Assembly (NCBI GenBank): GCA_029287755.1 | Contig: JARFQM010000038.1 | Location: 1 to 11,226 of the forward strand | Reading direction: 5' to 3' | DNA length: 11,226 bases | From: Desulfofustis sp. | Lineage (GTDB): Bacteria; Desulfobacterota; Desulfobulbia; Desulfobulbales; Desulfocapsaceae | Shown here: positions 1 through 6,437 of the stretch, piece after piece | Layout: each line of letters starts with the position of its first letter | How positions within the stretch are numbered: position 1 is the stretch's first letter | Position numbers and translations under genes: made by a program | The notes under the pieces: model-generated | What the model saw: only the letters and a program-made list of their open reading frames with translations | Told to the model about the DNA's origin: nothing | The model's database searches: none

Positions 1-36
1 AAAGTCCAGACCGGCAGTCCCGAGAGCCTCAAGTGA
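1..36 (+). CDS. Possible C-terminal end of an upstream gene (partial)
   Basis: From the first base, frame 1 reads KVQTGSPESLK and then a TGA stop at 34-36. The third codon positions are mostly G or C, as in the real genes of this window. This suggests the tail of a gene entering from the left, but eleven codons cannot establish it; another plus frame stays open to about position 78. Product unknown. Confidence 0.25.
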   Translation, partial: KVQTGSPESLK

Positions 37-232
37 CATCTGCCAAACTACAGGGCCGTGACCAATGGCAGGGTGAATAGTCGGCCAAAAGTCATGGTAT
101 TGAATCGAACTGCGTGTTAGATTGGTGCATCATCTGCTAGAGAAGTGTATACAGCAGCAGAGATAACTTTTCTAAAATGACAGTGCAGGTTTACCACGGT
201 GGTTAAATCTCGAAAAAATTTGGTACTTTAAA

Positions 233-240
233 GAGAGGTG
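233..240 (+). promoter_or_regulatory. Ribosome binding site of the rubredoxin gene
   Basis: The purine-rich GAGAGGTG ends 6 bases before the ATG at 247. It supports this start for a gene too short to stand on length alone. Confidence 0.6.
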
Positions 241-246
241 CAGGTT

Positions 247-405
247 ATGGAGAGATGGGTGTGCATCGTTTGTGGGTATGTCTATGATCCAGAGACAGGT
301 GATCCTGATACTGGGGTGGAGCCCGGCACCGCCTGGGAGGACGTCCCCGATGACTGGCTCTGCCCTATATGCGGCGCCTCAAAAGACGATTTCGAGAAAG
401 AGTAA
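247..405 (+). CDS. Rubredoxin, 52 aa
   Basis: A small cytoplasmic electron carrier with one iron bound by four cysteines. The 52-residue product has the full rubredoxin pattern: CxxCG at residues 6-10 (C6, C9), the aromatic and acidic stretch Y11-V-Y13-D14-P15, the E25-P26-G27 turn, the W30-x-x-V-P34-x-x-W37 segment, and CPxCG at 39-43 (C39, C42). Length matches the family norm of about 52-55. The start has a good ribosome binding site. The gene stands alone on the plus strand and converges on the sulfite-oxidase-family gene 39 bases downstream. Its redox partner cannot be told from the context; typical partners are rubredoxin reductases, rubrerythrin-type peroxidases, alkane hydroxylases or oxygen reductases, none of which is in the window. 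I found no clear promoter in 37-232. Confidence 0.95.
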   Translation: MERWVCIVCGYVYDPETGDPDTGVEPGTAWEDVPDDWLCPICGASKDDFEKE

Positions 406-444
406 ACAGCGCAAACGAGGCAAGAACACCACCGCTCTGGGCTC

Positions 445-1488
445 TCAGGTGATCTGCACGGACACCCCGTGTTCTTCCACCCCGTTGTTATTGTATCCGA
501 GCTTGTTCCAGCTGGCCTGCATGGGCTGTTTCTCCCCGTTGCTGTCGGTGGCGCGGGCGAGAATCCTGTAACTGCCGGGGCGATCGACCTGCCAGACATA
601 CTGCCAGTGACGCCAGGCATATTGTTCGTGCGGGCCGATGAAGTCTGCAGCCTGCCAGGACGATCCTCCATCAGTGGATATCTCCACCTTGTCAATATCT
701 GCCTCACCCGCATAGGCGGCGCCCAAGATCGTCACCCTTCCCGTTTGCAGCTCCGCCTCCGGTTCCGGCTGGGTAATGATTGATTTTATCTCGATATCTG
801 TAACATGCTCCCCTGTTTTGGGATCCTGATCGGGTTGATGGATCCGGTAGACCTGGTCCATGTAAAAGCCTTCATAGGGCTTCTCGAGAAGGGTTATTTT
901 TTCCAGCCACTTGACGCAATTGGCGCCGGTCCACCCAAGCGCCAGGGCACGCAGCGGATGGCCGTGCTTCAGCGGCAGTGGTTCGCCGTTCATTTCGTAG
1001 GCCAGCAGGGTCGAGGATAGCGCCTTGCCGAGGGGAATGCTGCGAATAAACTTGATCTGCGCCTTGCCCAGCGGCTTGTCAAAACCTTCGAAGGCAACAT
1101 GGCTGGCATTTGAGGAGACCACTACCTTTTCCAGCAGGTCCTTGAGCCAGACCCCTCCCCACACCGCGTTTCCCACGCCACCGATGGTCCAGGGATTCCC
1201 TGAGGCCTTTTTATCGAGCAGGGATCTGCTGTTGCCCGAGCACTCGAGGGTATTCGCCACAATCGCTTTGGGCATGGACAGGAGATACTCAAAATCCGCG
1301 CTAAACGGAGTTTCCACTTCGCCGGAGATGGTCAGGCGCCAGGTGGAAAGATCGATCTCCGTTTCAGGTATCTCCCCCTGATTCCTATCGAAGAAGACCT
1401 TGTTTGCCGTGATCCAGGATCGGAGATAGGGGCGTGGGGTCTCGGCATTTCTGGGCCTGGGCGTCATGACTCGCATCAATTCATCCAT
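445..1488 (-). CDS. Sulfite-oxidase-family molybdopterin enzyme, cytoplasmic
   Basis: A 347-residue molybdenum oxidoreductase of the sulfite oxidase family, which typically oxidises sulfite to sulfate. Residues about 20-200 form the molybdopterin-binding domain and 235-345 the immunoglobulin-like dimerisation domain. Visible active-site equivalents (aligned by eye to the vertebrate enzyme) are R35 in FFDRN, the molybdenum-ligand C83 in LECSGNSR with R88, the stretch 175-195 (HGHPLR then VKWL), and Y214 in QVYR. The dimer-domain signature AWRHWQ is at 291-296. There is no signal peptide, twin-arginine motif or haem domain, so the protein should be cytoplasmic, unlike SorA, SorT and SoxC, which are exported. 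The ATG has a strong GGAGGG site. The Mo-cofactor genes xdhC and mocA lie upstream on the same strand, though enzymes of this family use molybdopterin without cytidine and should not need MocA. The true substrate is not proven by sequence. Confidence 0.9.
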   Translation of the reverse strand: MDELMRVMTPRPRNAETPRPYLRSWITANKVFFDRNQGEIPETEIDLSTWRLTISGEVETPFSADFEYLLSMPKAIVANTLECSGNSRSLLDKKASGNPWTIGGVGNAVWGGVWLKDLLEKVVVSSNASHVAFEGFDKPLGKAQIKFIRSIPLGKALSSTLLAYEMNGEPLPLKHGHPLRALALGWTGANCVKWLEKITLLEKPYEGFYMDQVYRIHQPDQDPKTGEHVTDIEIKSIITQPEPEAELQTGRVTILGAAYAGEADIDKVEISTDGGSSWQAADFIGPHEQYAWRHWQYVWQVDRPGSYRILARATDSNGEKQPMQASWNKLGYNNNGVEEHGVSVQIT

Positions 1489-1494
1489 TTCTTT

Positions 1495-1500
1495 CCCTCC
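1495..1500 (-). promoter_or_regulatory. Ribosome binding site of the sulfite-oxidase-family gene
   Basis: GGAGGG on the minus strand, 6 bases before the ATG at 1488. It fixes the start codon. Confidence 0.75.
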
Positions 1501-1590
1501 TGCACTGGCTTATATGAGGTAGCATACCACCAGAAATACATCAAAATGAAAATAATTCATACCGCAAATGCTGTGCAGTGCATAAATGCC

Positions 1591-1602
1591 TGTATGCATA
1601 CA
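1591..1602 (-). promoter_or_regulatory. Palindrome upstream of the sulfite-oxidase-family gene, possible operator
   Basis: TGTATGCATACA is a perfect 12-bp palindrome about 100 bases before the start codon, in an AT-rich stretch. A few such palindromes are expected by chance in 11 kb, so only its position speaks for a regulator site. No regulator is named. Confidence 0.2.
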
Positions 1603-1640
1603 ACAGTACGTTAGGTAATTATTTCTGACTCGGGTTTACC

Positions 1641-1709
1641 ACTTCTGCTGAAGTACCTGGCTGTAAGACTTATCCCAGGGCGGGAAGGCCGGTACCCAGA
1701 AAAACCGGC
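1641..1709 (-). other. Two small hairpins downstream of mocA
   Basis: ACTTC-TGCT-GAAGT (1641-1654) and GCCGGT, 10 bases, ACCGGC (1688-1709) can fold downstream of the mocA stop at 1773. Neither is followed on the minus strand by a clear run of T, so they are weak candidates for the 3' end of the xdhC-mocA transcript. Confidence 0.2.
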
Positions 1710-1772
1710 GCGGTTCAGAAAATTTACTGTCTGTCTCCGCGACACATATTCTGTTTTTTTATTTTTCTCAAC

Positions 1773-2390
1773 TCATTGCTCCCTATGCTGCCGGTATAGA
1801 TCCGTTAAAATCTGCAGATCAGCCGTCGTATCGACATCCTTGAGTATCAAGGGATCGTCTACGGGCAAGACGAGCGCCTCTGCCCGGCGGGTGCGCAGAA
1901 GAGCGCGCAGGCCTCCGTCACCGCTGTGCGCCAGTATCGGGTTGAAGAGTTTCGCGGAGATGAGGGGGGGATGGCCGCATCGCCCCTGATACTGCGGGTG
2001 GATTATCGTCCGGGTTGGATCCTCAGCATAGGCCTCAAGCAATTGAATAATCGTTTCCTGCCGAACCAGCGGGATATCGACCGGCAGGAGGAAAAAACCA
2101 GCGCAGCTGCCTGCCAGCGCTGTCACCCCGGCCTGAATTGAGGTGAACATACCGGCCCTGTAGTTTTCATTCAGCACGAAACGGGCCTGGCGGGCCCGTA
2201 ATATCGGAATGAGTTCCTCGGATCGATGGCCGACTACCGTGACGATTTCCCCGATGGCGGGCAGGCAAAACAGGTCCAAGGCATGCTCCAGGATGGATTG
2301 GGGACCGATCCGCAGCAACGGTTTGAAACCATCTGTCCGCGAAGAACTGCCCGCGGCCAGGATGAGAGCGCTGATTTCGGGTTCAGCCAT
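1773..2390 (-). CDS. mocA: Molybdenum cofactor cytidylyltransferase-like protein (MocA/MobA family)
   Basis: A 205-residue nucleotidyltransferase with the MobA-like fold. In the known family MocA transfers CMP from CTP to molybdopterin, giving the cytosine dinucleotide cofactor used by xanthine-dehydrogenase-type enzymes. The nucleotide-binding loop is at residues 10-25 (LAAGSSSR, then K23-P24-L25), the conserved N-x-x-Y-x-x-GM-x-TS segment at 75-84, the metal-site aspartate D105 in LLPVDIPLV, the GHPPL loop at 139-143, and DVDTxxDL at 185-192. Length is normal. It starts inside the end of xdhC (8-base overlap, ATGGCTGA), with no strong ribosome binding site of its own, so it is probably translated by coupling. 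A MobA-type (GTP) role is less likely because MocA is the usual XdhC partner. The cytidine preference is inferred from context. Confidence 0.85.
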   Translation of the reverse strand: MAEPEISALILAAGSSSRTDGFKPLLRIGPQSILEHALDLFCLPAIGEIVTVVGHRSEELIPILRARQARFVLNENYRAGMFTSIQAGVTALAGSCAGFFLLPVDIPLVRQETIIQLLEAYAEDPTRTIIHPQYQGRCGHPPLISAKLFNPILAHSGDGGLRALLRTRRAEALVLPVDDPLILKDVDTTADLQILTDLYRQHREQ

Positions 2391-3387
2391 GCTGTCTTCG
2401 CTGCGCCCGTTGCTGGATAAGTTCAGCGACGACGCTTACTCCAATCTCTGCAGGGGTCTCCGCGTCAATGGAGATACCTATAGGACAGTGTATCTGCTCG
2501 AGCGCACTGGCTGAAAATCCCTTTTCGACCAGCTGCCGGAAGATCGTCTCCCGCTTCCTGCGACTGCCTATCATGCCGATATACCCCGCCTTGGTCCGCA
2601 ATGCTTGGGCCAGCACCTGCCGGTCGAAGTGATGTCCTCTTGTGACGATAACGATGGAGCTGCTCCGGTTTATCATGAACGATCCAAACAGATTTTCGTA
2701 TCCGGGGCTGACGTGTATTTCATCGGCACCAGGAAACCTCTGTTCATTGGCAAATTCCTCCCGGTCGTCGAAGACAAGGGTCCGGAAACCGACCTGTTGC
2801 GCCAGCAGCGCAAGCGCTTTTGAGACATGGCCGCCGCCGATAATATAGACCGGATCGGCTGGCGAGAACGGCTCCACAAGATTCACCACGTCAGCCGATT
2901 CCTGCACCGATGATGCGGCTCTCCCGGATGGCTTCAATTCGGCCTCCGTCTCAATCTTCCGCTCGACCCTCCAGCGCCCGTCGTGCGCGGTGATCCGTGC
3001 CTTCCAGAGAAAAGAGTGCCCGTTTCTGATCATTTCCACAGCGCTCCGGTAGAGTTCTCTATTGGTGTCGGAAACCGGCACGTGTTCCAGCAGGATCTGT
3101 ATCCTCCCTCCACAGATGAGGTCCATCCCGCCAGCGTGGTCGGAATCGCTCAGGTCATAGTGGGCGATGAGAGCCCCTTGAGTGCTAAACAGCTGGGTGG
3201 CCAACTTGATCACATTCCCTTCCACCGCGCCCCCGCCGATCGTCCCGTAAATGGAGCCGTCGGCCAGGACGATCATCTTCGAACCCGAAGTTCTCGGGGT
3301 TGAGCCGTGGTGATCGATAATGGTCGCCACGACCAGGTCCCGGCCTTTTTGCAGTAATTCGTTAATCTCTTCCAATGCCGTATTCAT
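2383..3387 (-). CDS. xdhC: XdhC/CoxI-family molybdenum hydroxylase maturation protein
   Basis: A 334-residue cytoplasmic protein of the XdhC/CoxI family. Characterised XdhC binds molybdenum cofactor, assists its sulfuration and delivers it to xanthine dehydrogenase. The N-terminal domain shows GSTPR at 28-32, GTIGGGAVE at 48-56 and the cysteine motif ICGG at 91-94. The C-terminal Rossmann domain shows the nucleotide-binding loop GGGHVS at 184-189, D207-D208-R209, TRGHHFD at 249-255, IGSRRKRE at 273-280 and PIG at 302-304. Both halves are present and length is normal. A strong ribosome binding site precedes the ATG and lies inside the small Cys-rich ORF upstream. It overlaps mocA by 8 bases. 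No hydroxylase structural gene is in the window, so the client enzyme is encoded elsewhere. Confidence 0.92.
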   Translation of the reverse strand: MNTALEEINELLQKGRDLVVATIIDHHGSTPRTSGSKMIVLADGSIYGTIGGGAVEGNVIKLATQLFSTQGALIAHYDLSDSDHAGGMDLICGGRIQILLEHVPVSDTNRELYRSAVEMIRNGHSFLWKARITAHDGRWRVERKIETEAELKPSGRAASSVQESADVVNLVEPFSPADPVYIIGGGHVSKALALLAQQVGFRTLVFDDREEFANEQRFPGADEIHVSPGYENLFGSFMINRSSSIVIVTRGHHFDRQVLAQALRTKAGYIGMIGSRRKRETIFRQLVEKGFSASALEQIHCPIGISIDAETPAEIGVSVVAELIQQRAQRRQHG

Positions 3388-3523
3388 TATACCTCCCGTA
3401 TGGACAAACTGGATATCTACACGCGCTGCAGCAGACCCACAGGCCGCCGGTCTGCAGGATGAGTTCTGCTCCGTCCTGGATAAGCGTGGAAATCCCCTCG
3501 ACGGTCAGGGGTATGATTCCCAT
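3362..3523 (-). CDS. Small Cys-rich protein of unknown function, first gene of the xdhC-mocA unit
   Basis: A 53-residue ORF that ends 26 bases inside xdhC in another frame. It begins MGIIPLTVEGISTLI and carries four cysteines in C-C-x-x-C-x-x-x-C (C31, C32, C35, C39), followed by PYG. The spacing could bind a metal or an iron-sulfur cluster, or act in sulfur transfer, but no family is recognised. Codons from the start to the first cysteines mostly end in C or G, as in neighbouring real genes; the last part, overlapping xdhC, loses this bias. An AGGA lies 9 bases before the ATG. An upstream in-frame ATG at 3568 would add 15 residues. The tight overlap suggests co-translation with xdhC and a role in the same molybdenum hydroxylase pathway; that role is inference. 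Confidence 0.55.
   Translation of the reverse strand: MGIIPLTVEGISTLIQDGAELILQTGGLWVCCSACRYPVCPYGRYNEYGIGRD
3392..3397 (-). promoter_or_regulatory. Ribosome binding site of xdhC
   Basis: GGGAGG on the minus strand, 4 bases before the ATG at 3387 and inside the coding sequence of the small Cys-rich ORF. It fixes the xdhC start. Confidence 0.7.
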
Positions 3524-3604
3524 TGTTTCATATCCTGAGGAAAAAGGAACGGCTGGTCGGGGCTGCACGGCTTAACGCGATATTTGCTTTTCATGTGGGT
3601 AATT

Positions 3605-3626
3605 TAACATAAAAAACAATATGTTA
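3605..3626 (-). promoter_or_regulatory. Inverted repeat TAACATA-N8-TATGTTA, possible operator of the xdhC unit
   Basis: Seven-base arms separated by 8 bases (3605-3611 and 3620-3626), 82-103 bases upstream of the Cys-rich ORF, in the most AT-rich part of the gap. Size and spacing resemble sites for dimeric regulators. It does not match the orientation of the Escherichia coli ModE site as I know it. Chance occurrence is possible. Confidence 0.3.
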
Positions 3627-3700
3627 CATTTATATTTTATAGTCGAAGGACGTTTTTCTCCGACCGGCACCTAGCAATCTATTGACTCTCTACCGCGCAA

Positions 3701-3724
3701 CACAGCTGTCAGGAACAAGCTGTG
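3701..3724 (-). terminator. Hairpin downstream of the LapG-like gene
   Basis: CACAGCT (3701-3707) and AGCTGTG (3718-3724) form a 7-bp stem with a 10-base loop, about 145 bases past the stop of the LapG-like gene. There is no T run after it on the minus strand, so it is not a classic intrinsic terminator. Confidence 0.25.
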
Positions 3725-3867
3725 GGTAAAACCTGAATCGTACAAGCTGAGGGTGGTTGCTGAAATATTGGCTAACAATCGCTTTGACCAGCCAATTAAT
3801 TAAACACTGATTTGCCAGAGGGGAGCGACGCCTGCACGAGGTGGATAAATCAGGATGGTGACTATAT

Positions 3868-4530
3868 TTATGGAGCTGCCGTACTCTGCGTGTGAAGCAG
3901 ATGTTGAGGAGCGCTTGATTTGACGATTAGGGTGCCGCGGTGGTCGACTGCGTAGATGGGGATGAAATCAAACTCAGATGGGTGCACCACATCGTCGGTT
4001 ATCGATCGAAGTAGCAATTGTTCACCGGTCGAGGTTTCAACCAGCAGAATAGCGTGGGACTCTTTTCGTCCCCCTTCGGTCAGAATGCCGACCAGCAGGT
4101 GCATTCTGTCGCGCGGCCACTCGAACCTCTTGAGCACAGATGCTTTTACCAAGGCGATATCTTCACAGTCTCCACCCTCAATCAGCGCAGTTTCGGGGTC
4201 GGCCCAGTAATCAGACTTGTGAAAGTGGTGGTAGTCATCGATGTAGTTGATATCCTGGTTGATAAACAGATTCAGTTCTTTAAGGGCACTCACCTCATCG
4301 CCAAAGTCAAGCTGAGCAAGCTGTTCTCTCCACTTTACAAGCTTCGGATGGCCGGAAGTGGTCATTTGGTCGGCGTGCAGCCTGGCTCTTTTTGACCAAT
4401 CAGACAGTCGGGCTTCTATTTCTGCATTATGTATGCGGATTTCTTCATACAACTCCACCACGTTGGCGGTTGCAGGTCGATCCAGCACCACCAATAGGCT
4501 TATCAAAAACCAAAATTTCAGCCTAATCAT
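3868..4530 (-). CDS. LapG-like periplasmic cysteine protease (bacterial transglutaminase-like, BTLCP)
   Basis: A 220-residue exported protein of the BTLCP family. The best-known member, LapG, is a calcium-dependent periplasmic protease that cleaves large surface adhesins and releases biofilm cells. Residues 1-22 are a signal peptide with a likely cut after ATA. The catalytic triad is visible: C122 in GGDCEDIA, H159 in ESHAILLV, and D179 or D180 in SITDD. The acidic residues next to the cysteine (D121, E123) match the calcium-binding positions described for LapG. The W109-A-x-P-E-T segment before the cysteine also fits. Length is usual. The start overlaps the end of the preceding gene by 8 bases, so the two are probably co-transcribed. 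No LapD-type c-di-GMP receptor or adhesin gene is in the window, so substrate and control are unknown. Confidence 0.82.
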   Translation of the reverse strand: MIRLKFWFLISLLVVLDRPATANVVELYEEIRIHNAEIEARLSDWSKRARLHADQMTTSGHPKLVKWREQLAQLDFGDEVSALKELNLFINQDINYIDDYHHFHKSDYWADPETALIEGGDCEDIALVKASVLKRFEWPRDRMHLLVGILTEGGRKESHAILLVETSTGEQLLLRSITDDVVHPSEFDFIPIYAVDHRGTLIVKSSAPQHLLHTQSTAAP

Positions 4531-4978
4531 TACCTGCTTTTATCGTCCTGAATCCGTCCTGCCAGGCGAGTGCACGATAACACGGACCGATGCCGTCGCC
4601 GCACTGATAAGGGTGAACGGCGAGCAGGATAACCGCCTGCCCGCCAAAATCGATCACCTTCCACTGGTGAGCAAGAAATTCGTATTCCTTGCCGTCGACG
4701 ACAATCCACAGGTAGGTGCCGCCGGTCCCGCCATACAGGGTCAACGCAGTCGAGCAGGAAAACTGCGCCCCATCCACGAATTCCTCTGGGATGCCGTCGC
4801 CTGTTATATCATGGAGGGTAACAGCTTTTTCCGTTGCCTCGAAGCTCCCGTTTTCGAAACCCTTGCACTCCTGTTTCGCTTTTTCGATCAGGTCCCTTGC
4901 AATGGCTGAAGGTTCGTCGGCACATGAGATGCCGGGGAATATTGTGAGAACGAAAAGGAGGATCACTACAATATGCAT
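4523..4978 (-). CDS. Exported protein of unknown function, 151 aa
   Basis: A small secreted or periplasmic protein. Residues 1-20 are a signal peptide (hydrophobic core VVILLFVLTIF; likely cut after SCA, before D21). The mature part has four cysteines (C38, C75, C126, C133), an even number that could form two disulfides. Residues 57-69 (DITGDGIPEEFVD) resemble a calcium-binding DxxxDGxxD loop as found in FG-GAP or EF-hand-like secreted proteins. Near the C terminus, CGDGIGPCYRALAWQDG resembles small envelope proteins of unknown role. A GAGG lies 9 bases before the ATG. It overlaps the LapG-like gene by 8 bases, suggesting a shared transcript and possibly a partner, inhibitor or calcium-linked factor for that protease; this is speculation. 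Confidence 0.75.
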   Translation of the reverse strand: MHIVVILLFVLTIFPGISCADEPSAIARDLIEKAKQECKGFENGSFEATEKAVTLHDITGDGIPEEFVDGAQFSCSTALTLYGGTGGTYLWIVVDGKEYEFLAHQWKVIDFGGQAVILLAVHPYQCGDGIGPCYRALAWQDGFRTIKAGND

Positions 4979-5226
4979 TCGATATTACCTCGTATGGGGG
5001 TTGATTGCGGTTGGAGAAAGTAACGACTAATGTCCACAGAACAATGAGCGGCACCATTGACCGCGGCAACGGTGGTTATGGCACCTACGCCCACGATTCC
5101 CGGGCCACCAACCATGGCAACCTCGACGGAATAAGTACCATCAGAACCAGTTGCAGTGGTAACCGTTACAAGGCCTCCGCCGCCGCCATTGGGAGTGGCT
5201 ACAGTATGACCTCCGAAGTGTCCTAA
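4966..5226 (-). pseudogene. Coding-like remnant or tiny ORF in the gap after the vWA/OmpA gene
   Basis: The minus strand has an open stretch of 86 codons, rich in Gly, Val, Thr and Ala (for example LVTVTTATGSDGTYSVEV), with no ATG, GTG or TTG start at its beginning. It ends in TAG at 4966-4968, 13 bases inside the next gene. An internal ATG at 5115, with GAGG 5 bases before it, would give 49 residues. The base pattern is purine-first and pyrimidine-last on both strands, so the plus strand (about 5044-5226) reads just as openly. It could be a decayed gene end or a non-coding stretch with coding-like composition. No family is recognised. Confidence 0.25.
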
Positions 5227-6302
5227 TTATCAGCAATTACGATTGATACCCGGCGGTTTTTCATCCGCCCTTCTTCGCTATCGTTGCTCGCCACGGGATC
5301 ACTTTTACCAAACCAACTCAAGGTGATGCGACTTTTATCGATCCCCATCTTTTCATGGAGATAAGTGCGGGCACTTTCAGCCCGGCGTTGCGAGAGCTGC
5401 ATGTTGTAGTCTTCTGTTCCGACACTGTCGGTATGTCCGGCCAGTACAACTCGCTTGTCTTTATTCAGGTTCAGAAAAATGGAAAGCTCTATCAACTCCT
5501 TGGCAGCGACCTCGTTGATGGCGCTGCTGTCAAAGGCGAAAAGAACTGCCCCCTGGAGTTTACCGGTTGCCTTCTCCTTGGGTTTCACTGCAATTTTAGT
5601 TTTCTTCTCAACCCTGAATAACACGTCGGTCATCCATTCCGGATGGCCGAGAAGCTGAGAAAAAGGAATAGTACCGGAACATTCGCTGGCTTTGGCAATA
5701 TTCATTACCGCCTCGTACTGGGCCTTGTCCTCATCTGTGCTGATGACTTGGAAACAGACATCGTACTTTTCCGCCAGTCTTTTGGCCGTAGTCCCTGGAG
5801 CCGGGAAGCCGGGCTGCGAGGAATACTGACCGTCGGTAAAGACGAAGACCACCGTCTTGCCCTGGAGCCCAGCCAGGACCTCTTCGAGGCCCACCATGGC
5901 ACCCTTGAGCCTGGTATTGCCCCTCGGTTTGGTGGGCAGCGCCTCAACAGCACTGGTGAACTCATCCTTACTGTAGGCCCGCATACTTAGGTGCGTTTTC
6001 AAGTCGTGCCATGCCCAGCCGGGGGTGAACGAGTAGATTCCTGCCTGCCAGTCAAGTTCGGGCAGGGTGGATACTTTTTCTTTGAGTATCTGCCGTTCGG
6101 CCTCAATTTCCATCATATCGGTGCTGCCATAATTATCTGACATCGAACTGGATGAATCGTGAAGCACAATAAAGTTATCGGCCGTTTTCACAAAGACAAC
6201 GTCTCCTTCATGGTGCATTGCCATCAGAGAGCTTGACATAATCATACAGAACAGAAAAACAACAGACGCAGTAAATGAGCTAAATTTATATAGGCGGTAC
6301 AT
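5223..6302 (-). CDS. vWA-domain protein with C-terminal OmpA peptidoglycan-binding domain
   Basis: A 359-residue exported protein. Residues 1-28 form a signal peptide (hydrophobic core about 10-26, likely cut after LMA). Residues 40-235 form a von Willebrand A domain with a complete metal-binding MIDAS site: D49-x-S51-x-S53, T130 in GNT, D157 in FTDG. Such domains bind proteins. Residues 250-357 are an OmpA C-terminal domain: FAFDSS at 255-260, AGHTDSVGTEDYN at 288-300, LSQRRAES at 303-310. D292 and R307, 15 apart, match the residues that bind diaminopimelate in peptidoglycan. The protein is probably periplasmic or surface-linked and anchored to the wall. The start at 6302 is chosen for its strong GGAGGGG site and good signal peptide; an ATG at 6386 would add 28 residues and spoil the signal. 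Client unknown. Confidence 0.88.
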   Translation of the reverse strand: MYRLYKFSSFTASVVFLFCMIMSSSLMAMHHEGDVVFVKTADNFIVLHDSSSSMSDNYGSTDMMEIEAERQILKEKVSTLPELDWQAGIYSFTPGWAWHDLKTHLSMRAYSKDEFTSAVEALPTKPRGNTRLKGAMVGLEEVLAGLQGKTVVFVFTDGQYSSQPGFPAPGTTAKRLAEKYDVCFQVISTDEDKAQYEAVMNIAKASECSGTIPFSQLLGHPEWMTDVLFRVEKKTKIAVKPKEKATGKLQGAVLFAFDSSAINEVAAKELIELSIFLNLNKDKRVVLAGHTDSVGTEDYNMQLSQRRAESARTYLHEKMGIDKSRITLSWFGKSDPVASNDSEEGRMKNRRVSIVIADN

Positions 6303-6305
6303 GAG

Positions 6306-6312
6306 CCCCTCC
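6306..6312 (-). promoter_or_regulatory. Ribosome binding site that decides the vWA/OmpA start
   Basis: GGAGGGG on the minus strand, 3 bases before the ATG at 6302 (5 from its GGAGG core). It favours this start over ATG codons at 6314 and 6386. Confidence 0.65.
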
Positions 6313-6437
6313 ATTTGTTCCGAATTGAGAAAGATTTCTGCCCCGTCGAATTGGGCAGCTAAACTAGTGCATTCAATAATTACCAAACTACAGAAAGCAA
6401 GGGCCCGATGAGTTTTCCTCTTCGGGGCGGCGCTCTT

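Larger units (their letters stand above)
3524..3867. other. Intergenic region between the LapG-like gene and the xdhC unit
   Basis: About 344 bases without a convincing gene. It must hold the promoter of the Cys-rich ORF/xdhC/mocA unit; an AT-rich block at about 3601-3645 is the best place, but no -35/-10 pair is clear. It also holds the inverted repeats at 3605-3626 and 3701-3724 listed separately. The left part (3541-3600) contains no plausible start. Confidence 0.5.

Noticed and set aside
134..203. Short repeats CTGCT/AGCAG (134-157) and ACCAC-G-GTGGT (193-203) before the rubredoxin gene
   Set aside because: Five-base arms are expected by chance at this window size and no regulator is suggested.
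282..783. Open frames on both strands overlapping the rubredoxin and the 3' part of the sulfite-oxidase-family gene
   Set aside because: They lie across two clearly identified genes, have no family features, and show the Arg/Pro/Ser-rich composition of out-of-frame translation.
188..1642. Shared 10-mer GGTTTACCAC at 188-197 and 1633-1642
   Set aside because: Tens of shared 10-mers are expected by chance in 11 kb.
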